Shown: positions 13,710 through 16,868 of the stretch, one piece after another
Position numbering within the stretch: position 1 is the stretch's first letter
Layout of the letters: every line of letters begins with the position of its first letter
Assembly (NCBI GenBank): GCA_023415305.1
Contig: JAEZKZ010000081.1
Coordinates: 1-16,868 of the forward strand
DNA length: 16,868 bases
Direction of reading: 5' to 3'
Source: Bacillota bacterium
GTDB lineage: Bacteria > Bacillota > Clostridia > Acetivibrionales > DSM-1351
Position numbers and translations under genes: made by a program
Notes under the pieces: generated by a model
What the model was told of the DNA's origin: nothing
The model's input: only the letters and a program-made list of their open reading frames with translations
Databases searched by the model: none

Positions 13710-14222
13710 ATGATCATTGAGATTGGGGGATTAAGAATTAAGATAAAAATTTTCAAATTTAAAAACATTCAGGATAAAAGTGAAAAGAATACTTTTCTGG
13801 AGAATATACTGTTCAGCACCTGTATATTGTGCTTTTTAATATTGATAATAGTTCAGGTAATTCTAGCAGTCCCCTCCTTCAGAAATACGTTACACCTTAC
13901 TGATAAAAGTATCGGGCTGCCATTAAACGGAGACGAATATCTGTACACCCAGGGACAAATGACTTTAAAAATGATTGGGGAGGAACCTGACCCGATGTTG
14001 AAAATTCTTGTAAACGGGGATAACATCGCTCAGTTTGACACTACAGAGATGATAATAAATGTCAGGGATGGAGATGTAGTTGAAATAGACGGAAGTCAAA
14101 GCCTTGTAGGACATATAGTTAAGGTGGAGTCAATTACAACCAATATAAATGCTAAATGCAAAAATGCTGTAATCAACATTGAAAATAATATAAAAAGATT
14201 GGTTAAGGTTCAGATGGGATAA
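13710..14222 (+). CDS. Uncharacterised single-pass membrane protein
   Basis: I do not recognise this 170-residue protein. A basic N-terminal segment rich in Lys/Ile/Phe (1-28) precedes one hydrophobic stretch (about 33-53, ILFSTCILCFLILIIVQVIL). A likely extracytoplasmic domain follows, with strand-like segments such as PDPMLKILVNGDNIAQFD and INVRDGDVVEIDG. Topology would be N-in, C-out. The start at 13710 is uncertain: the sequence before it has only a weak purine run. The 126-bp gap upstream shows no strong promoter, and a strong terminator lies 47 bp after the stop, so it is transcribed separately from the hutP cluster. Confidence 0.7.
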   Translation: MIIEIGGLRIKIKIFKFKNIQDKSEKNTFLENILFSTCILCFLILIIVQVILAVPSFRNTLHLTDKSIGLPLNGDEYLYTQGQMTLKMIGEEPDPMLKILVNGDNIAQFDTTEMIINVRDGDVVEIDGSQSLVGHIVKVESITTNINAKCKNAVINIENNIKRLVKVQMG

Positions 14223-14268
14223 GGAAATCACCCCAGTGGCAAATAAACTAAAGATTGTTTTATAACCT

Positions 14269-14302
14269 AAAAACCTATATAATATTTTGTATAGGTTTTT
14301 TT
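14269..14302 (+). terminator. Rho-independent terminator
   Basis: AAAAACCTATA (14269-14279), a 10-base loop and TATAGGTTTTT (14290-14300) make an 11-bp stem with a run of seven T (14296-14302). It lies 47 bp after the membrane-protein gene and 165 bp before hutP. Confidence 0.85.
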
Positions 14303-14355
14303 GGATATACCACTTCTGCGTTTATTTGGCCAATGGAACTTTTTATTTTTATTTA

Positions 14356-14364
14356 TGCTATAAC
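14356..14364 (+). promoter_or_regulatory. Candidate extended -10 promoter for the hutP cluster
   Basis: TGCTATAAC fits an extended -10 element (TGnTATAAT with one mismatch), downstream of the terminator and about 100 bp before hutP. The -35 region (GAACTT) is weak. It is the best candidate seen in the gap. Confidence 0.35.
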
Positions 14365-14437
14365 TTCCTTTATTTGCTTATTGCGGATATGGGAGTGAAG
14401 AAATTCATCAATATTTGGTGGCCGCTATTACGGCTCA

Positions 14438-14455
14438 AAGCCATTAAGGTGGCTT
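14438..14455 (+). promoter_or_regulatory. Hairpin abutting the hutP ribosome site
   Basis: AAGCCA-TTAAGG-TGGCTT forms a 6-bp stem ending immediately before AGGAGGTT, the hutP ribosome site. A smaller GCCG-CTATTA-CGGC stem lies at 14421-14434. NAG triplets of the kind HutP binds occur here (AAG, AAG, TAG, GAG), so self-regulation is conceivable. Confidence 0.35.
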
Positions 14456-14466
14456 AGGAGGTTAAT

Positions 14467-14880
14467 GTGACAGAATTCGGTAGTAAAGATATAGCAAGTG
14501 CAGCAATAAAAATAGCGCTGACAAATGACAGAGTATCCGAAAAGAAATTACAGGCAGAATTTGCTCAATCGGGTATACAATCTGCTGCGGTTGATTACGG
14601 TGGAGAGTTTATTACATCGGTAATGAAGATTGTTGAACGAGCTGTTGTATCATCTAAAAGGGAAGGCGTCATCTCTGAAAGCCATGCAGAGCAGGGTGCT
14701 GTTGCGGGAGCAACAAGAGAAGCAATCTCACAGATTATGCCCAAGGCAATTGGTTTAAATGTCGGAGGAAAAATTGGAATAGCAAGGTATAAGGATCATA
14801 TTAGCGTTGCAGTATTTTTTGGAATCGGATTGCTTAACCTTAACGAGGTTGCTATCGGTCTTGGACATAGAGTAGTTTAA
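14467..14880 (+). CDS. hutP: HutP-family RNA-binding regulator
   Basis: A 137-residue HutP homologue, close to the 148 residues of Bacillus HutP. In Bacillus this hexameric protein binds NAG-triplet RNA in the presence of histidine and a divalent metal and relieves termination in the histidine-utilisation operon. Visible features are KIALTNDRVSEKKLQ, ESHAEQGAVAGATREAI (His73), IGLNVGGKIGIARYKDH and a C-terminal GIGLLNLNEVAIGLGHRVV (His134). His73 fits the Bacillus metal ligand of the same number; His134 may correspond to the C-terminal metal histidine. Start GTG 14467 is chosen from TAGGAGGT, 3-5 bases upstream. No hut enzyme gene is present; aroH, cmk and ispH follow with gaps of only 36, 29 and 23 bases, so its target here is unknown. 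Confidence 0.88.
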   Translation: MTEFGSKDIASAAIKIALTNDRVSEKKLQAEFAQSGIQSAAVDYGGEFITSVMKIVERAVVSSKREGVISESHAEQGAVAGATREAISQIMPKAIGLNVGGKIGIARYKDHISVAVFFGIGLLNLNEVAIGLGHRVV

Positions 14881-14916
14881 TTTGAAATATCAAACATAAA
14901 TTTGGGGGTTGGAAGG

Positions 14917-15282
14917 ATGCAAGTACGAGCCATACGAGGAGCTATAACCGTTCCTGAAAATACAAGAGACTATATTTTAGAAGGAACAAGAGAGTTACTT
15001 GATGAAATAATAAATAGGAACAATGTTAATAAAGATGATATAATAAGTATCATTTTTTCTATGACCAACGATTTAAATGCAGTCTTTCCGGCGGTAGCTG
15101 CCAGGGAGCTTGGCTTGACCGACGTTCCGCTTATGTGTTCAAATGAGATTAATGTTCCGGGGAGCCTAAAAAACTGTATACGGATTTTGCTTCATCTAAA
15201 CACAGACAAAGCTAACAGTGACATAAATCATGTATATTTAAAAGATGCAGTTGCTTTGAGGCCTGATTTAGCCTGTAAATAA
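14917..15282 (+). CDS. aroH: Chorismate mutase, AroH type
   Basis: A 121-residue monofunctional chorismate mutase of the AroH (Bacillus, trimeric) class. It rearranges chorismate to prephenate for Phe and Tyr synthesis in the cytoplasm. The active-site residues of the Bacillus enzyme are all visible: Arg7 in VRAIRGAI, Glu77 in CSNEINV, Arg89 in KNCIRILL, Tyr107 in NHVYLKDAV and Arg115 in ALRPDL. Length fits the family (about 120-127). ATG 14917 is preferred because family proteins begin about three residues before RAIRGA; TTG 14902, further upstream and in frame, would add five residues. The ribosome site is probably GGGGGTT 8-12 bases upstream. It lies between hutP and cmk in one likely transcript. 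Confidence 0.95.
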   Translation: MQVRAIRGAITVPENTRDYILEGTRELLDEIINRNNVNKDDIISIIFSMTNDLNAVFPAVAARELGLTDVPLMCSNEINVPGSLKNCIRILLHLNTDKANSDINHVYLKDAVALRPDLACK

Positions 15283-15311
15283 CAAAAACTAGGTTGTTAA
15301 AGGAGACGGTA

Positions 15312-16001
15312 ATGTCGAGAAGTATAGCAATAGACGGACCTGCAGGTGCCGGGAAAAGTACCATAGCAAAAAAAGTATCCGCAAATTTGGGTTTCATTTA
15401 TCTTGATACAGGCGCCATGTACAGGGCTGTGGCTTTAAAGGCAATCAGAAGCGGTATTGATACAAAAAATCAAAAAGAGCTTGCTGCTATGATGGATTCA
15501 CTTAATATATCTATATCCCATGACAACAACCTCCAAAAAATTTTTCTTGATGGTCAGGATGTTTCCGAAGCTATCAGAACTCCCGAGGTTTCAGTGGGTG
15601 CGTCAAATCTCGCAGTATTCCCAGAAGTCAGATTAAAGATGGTTGATTTACAGCGTAAAATTGCCTCTGAACACGACGTTGTTATGGATGGGCGTGACAT
15701 CGGATCATATGTACTGCCCAATGCCGATTTGAAAATATTCCTGACTGCTTCAGTGGATGAAAGAGCCAGAAGAAGATACGAGGAGCAGAATAAAAAGGGG
15801 CAATCTGTCACTTTTGAGTCAGTCAGGGCAGATATGGTTTACAGAGACAATAATGACAGCTCAAGGGCATTTGCACCGCTAACCAAGGTAGCAGACGCTA
15901 TTGAAATAGATTCCACAACGCTTAGTATTGATGAGGTTGTTGAAAGGATTCTATATTTATTTAATAATTATGCCAACATTAAAATTGATGAAATATCCTA
16001 G
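15312..16001 (+). CDS. cmk: Cytidylate kinase
   Basis: A 229-residue CMP/dCMP kinase, which phosphorylates CMP and dCMP with ATP in pyrimidine nucleotide recycling. The P-loop is IDGPAGAGKST near the N-terminus, followed by IYLDTGAMYRAVALKA, the NMP-domain segment RTPEVSVGASNLA, the substrate motif MDGRDIGSYVLPNADLKIFL and the lid region RARRRYEEQ. The C-terminus shows DAIEIDSTTLSIDEVVERI. Length is usual (about 220-230). ATG 15312 is chosen from AAAGGAGA, 7 bases upstream; the in-frame TTG at 15294 lies before that site. The cmk-ispH order is common in Firmicutes. Confidence 0.96.
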   Translation: MSRSIAIDGPAGAGKSTIAKKVSANLGFIYLDTGAMYRAVALKAIRSGIDTKNQKELAAMMDSLNISISHDNNLQKIFLDGQDVSEAIRTPEVSVGASNLAVFPEVRLKMVDLQRKIASEHDVVMDGRDIGSYVLPNADLKIFLTASVDERARRRYEEQNKKGQSVTFESVRADMVYRDNNDSSRAFAPLTKVADAIEIDSTTLSIDEVVERILYLFNNYANIKIDEIS

Positions 16002-16024
16002 ACCGGAGAACAGGGGAATTACTT

Positions 16025-16868
16025 ATGGAACTGATTATAGCTAATACTGCCGGTTTTTGTTTCGGTGTAAACAATGCAGTAAATATAGTTTTCGACCTGG
16101 CGTCCAAATCAAATAAAAAAATATACACTTTAGGTCCTATTATTCACAATGAGCAGGTTGTTGACAAACTAACCCAGTATGGAGTCACTGCCATAAACAG
16201 TCCAGAAGAGGCAGAAGGTGATGCAAAGGTTATAATTCGAGCTCACGGAGTTGGTCCGGACACTTTAAAGCAGCTGAGAGAACGAGGTTTGGAAATAGTT
16301 AACGCCTCCTGTCCGTATGTTGAAAAAATTCAAAAGCTTGCCAGTCAGAAATATAAAGAGGGTTATCAGATAGTAATAATAGGAGACAAACAACATCCTG
16401 AAATAATCGGAATTAACGGCTGGTGTGATAATACTGCCTATATTATAGACTGTGAGGAAGAGGTTAACAGTTTACCCGAAATTGAAAAAAATATTTGTGT
16501 AGTTGCTCAGACTACATTTATTCGAGATAAATGGGAAAAAATTATAAAGAGTTTAAATAAAAGGTTTGAAAATGTTATAAAATTTGATACAATATGTAAT
16601 GCAACAGACTTAAGACAAGTTGAAGCTGAAAAGATTTCAAAAGAAGTTGATATGGTTCTGGTTATAGGCGGACAAAATAGTTCAAATACCAATAAGCTCT
16701 ATGAAATCTGTAAAAAGAAATGTGAAAGAACTTACAAAATACAAACAGCCAGTGACATTCCACCGGTTGATATAAAAAAAATTAAAAAAATTGGTATTAC
16801 TGCAGGGGCGTCAACACCTGACTGGGTAATCAAGGAGGTTATTCATAAAATGAGTGAATTAGATAAAC
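16025..16868 (+). CDS. ispH: 4-hydroxy-3-methylbut-2-enyl diphosphate reductase (3' end beyond the window)
   Basis: The frame opens at ATG 16025, after GGGGA, and is open to the right edge: 281 codons, no stop. IspH is the last enzyme of the MEP pathway, reducing HMBPP to IPP and DMAPP with a 4Fe-4S cluster. The three cluster cysteines are visible: Cys12 in AGFCFGV, Cys96 in ASCPYVEKI and Cys190 in ICNATDLRQ. Also seen are His41 (GPIIHNEQV), His74 (RAHGVG), His124 and the proton-relay Glu126 in KQHPEI, VAQTTF, GGQNSSNTNKL and TAGASTPDWVI. The usual IspH core (about 285-300 residues) ends just about at the edge. In many clostridia this protein is fused to ribosomal protein S1, so the gene may continue. 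Confidence 0.95.
   Translation, partial: MELIIANTAGFCFGVNNAVNIVFDLASKSNKKIYTLGPIIHNEQVVDKLTQYGVTAINSPEEAEGDAKVIIRAHGVGPDTLKQLRERGLEIVNASCPYVEKIQKLASQKYKEGYQIVIIGDKQHPEIIGINGWCDNTAYIIDCEEEVNSLPEIEKNICVVAQTTFIRDKWEKIIKSLNKRFENVIKFDTICNATDLRQVEAEKISKEVDMVLVIGGQNSSNTNKLYEICKKKCERTYKIQTASDIPPVDIKKIKKIGITAGASTPDWVIKEVIHKMSELDK

Noticed and set aside
14223..14302. HutP-dependent antiterminator acting on the terminator before hutP
   Set aside because: No regularly spaced run of NAG triplets is seen just before the stem, and the terminator is adequately explained as the end of the membrane-protein gene.

Overview
The window is low-GC and reads as chromosomal DNA from an anaerobic, plant-fibre-degrading clostridium of the Ruminiclostridium/Acetivibrio (C. 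cellulolyticum / C. thermocellum) type. The reasons are a SigI/RsgI pair, a three-gene transcarboxylase-type operon as I recall it from cellulolytic clostridia, a GH88/GH105-type unsaturated glycuronyl hydrolase, strong purine-rich Shine-Dalgarno sites, and a hutP-aroH-cmk-ispH housekeeping cluster. The genus is inferred from gene content only.

Layout. (1) 1-2163, minus strand: sigI followed one base later by rsgI. The rsgI gene runs off the left edge through a Lys/Asp/Pro/Ser linker into an Asn/Ser/Thr microsatellite. (2) 2164-2524: regulatory gap with a consensus sigma-A promoter (TTGACA-17-TATAAT) and GGTAATA repeats. (3) 2525-6304, plus: 12S-like carboxyltransferase (516 aa), biotin carrier (124 aa) and 5S-like pyruvate/oxaloacetate carboxyltransferase (510 aa). 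These lengths match the three subunits of methylmalonyl-CoA:pyruvate transcarboxylase. A heptanucleotide repeat array and a set of hairpins lie in the two gaps, and a 14-bp-stem terminator closes the operon. (4) 6373-8592: divergent AraC-family regulator and MFS permease sharing a repeat-rich promoter region. (5) 8589-9263, minus: an unrecognised 224-aa protein with a C-terminal CxxC...HxxC cluster and a strong inverted repeat over its likely start site. (6) 9477-12155, plus: a HAD phosphatase whose promoter carries a LexA/DinR-like box, a GH88-type hydrolase and an RpiR-family SIS regulator. (7) 12280-13583: a candidate 11-codon leader peptide and nested hairpins ahead of a flavoprotein of the HI0933/YhiN family. 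(8) 13710-14222: an unrecognised protein with one membrane segment, then a terminator. (9) 14467 to the right edge: hutP, aroH, cmk and ispH, closely spaced and probably co-transcribed; ispH is cut by the edge.

How the genes work together. The sigI/rsgI pair probably couples an extracellular signal to transcription. The transcarboxylase-type operon would move carboxyl groups between oxaloacetate/pyruvate and an acyl-CoA without a membrane decarboxylase subunit; none is present here. AraC/MFS and GH88/RpiR look like two small carbohydrate-uptake or catabolic modules. The right end is housekeeping metabolism (chorismate, CMP, isoprenoids). I saw no IS element, CRISPR array, tRNA, rRNA or prophage gene. 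No wholly new multi-gene system is evident. The most unusual signals are regulatory: the LexA-like box on a HAD gene, the leader peptide ahead of the flavoprotein, the repeat array inside the transcarboxylase operon, and the orphan zinc-cluster protein.
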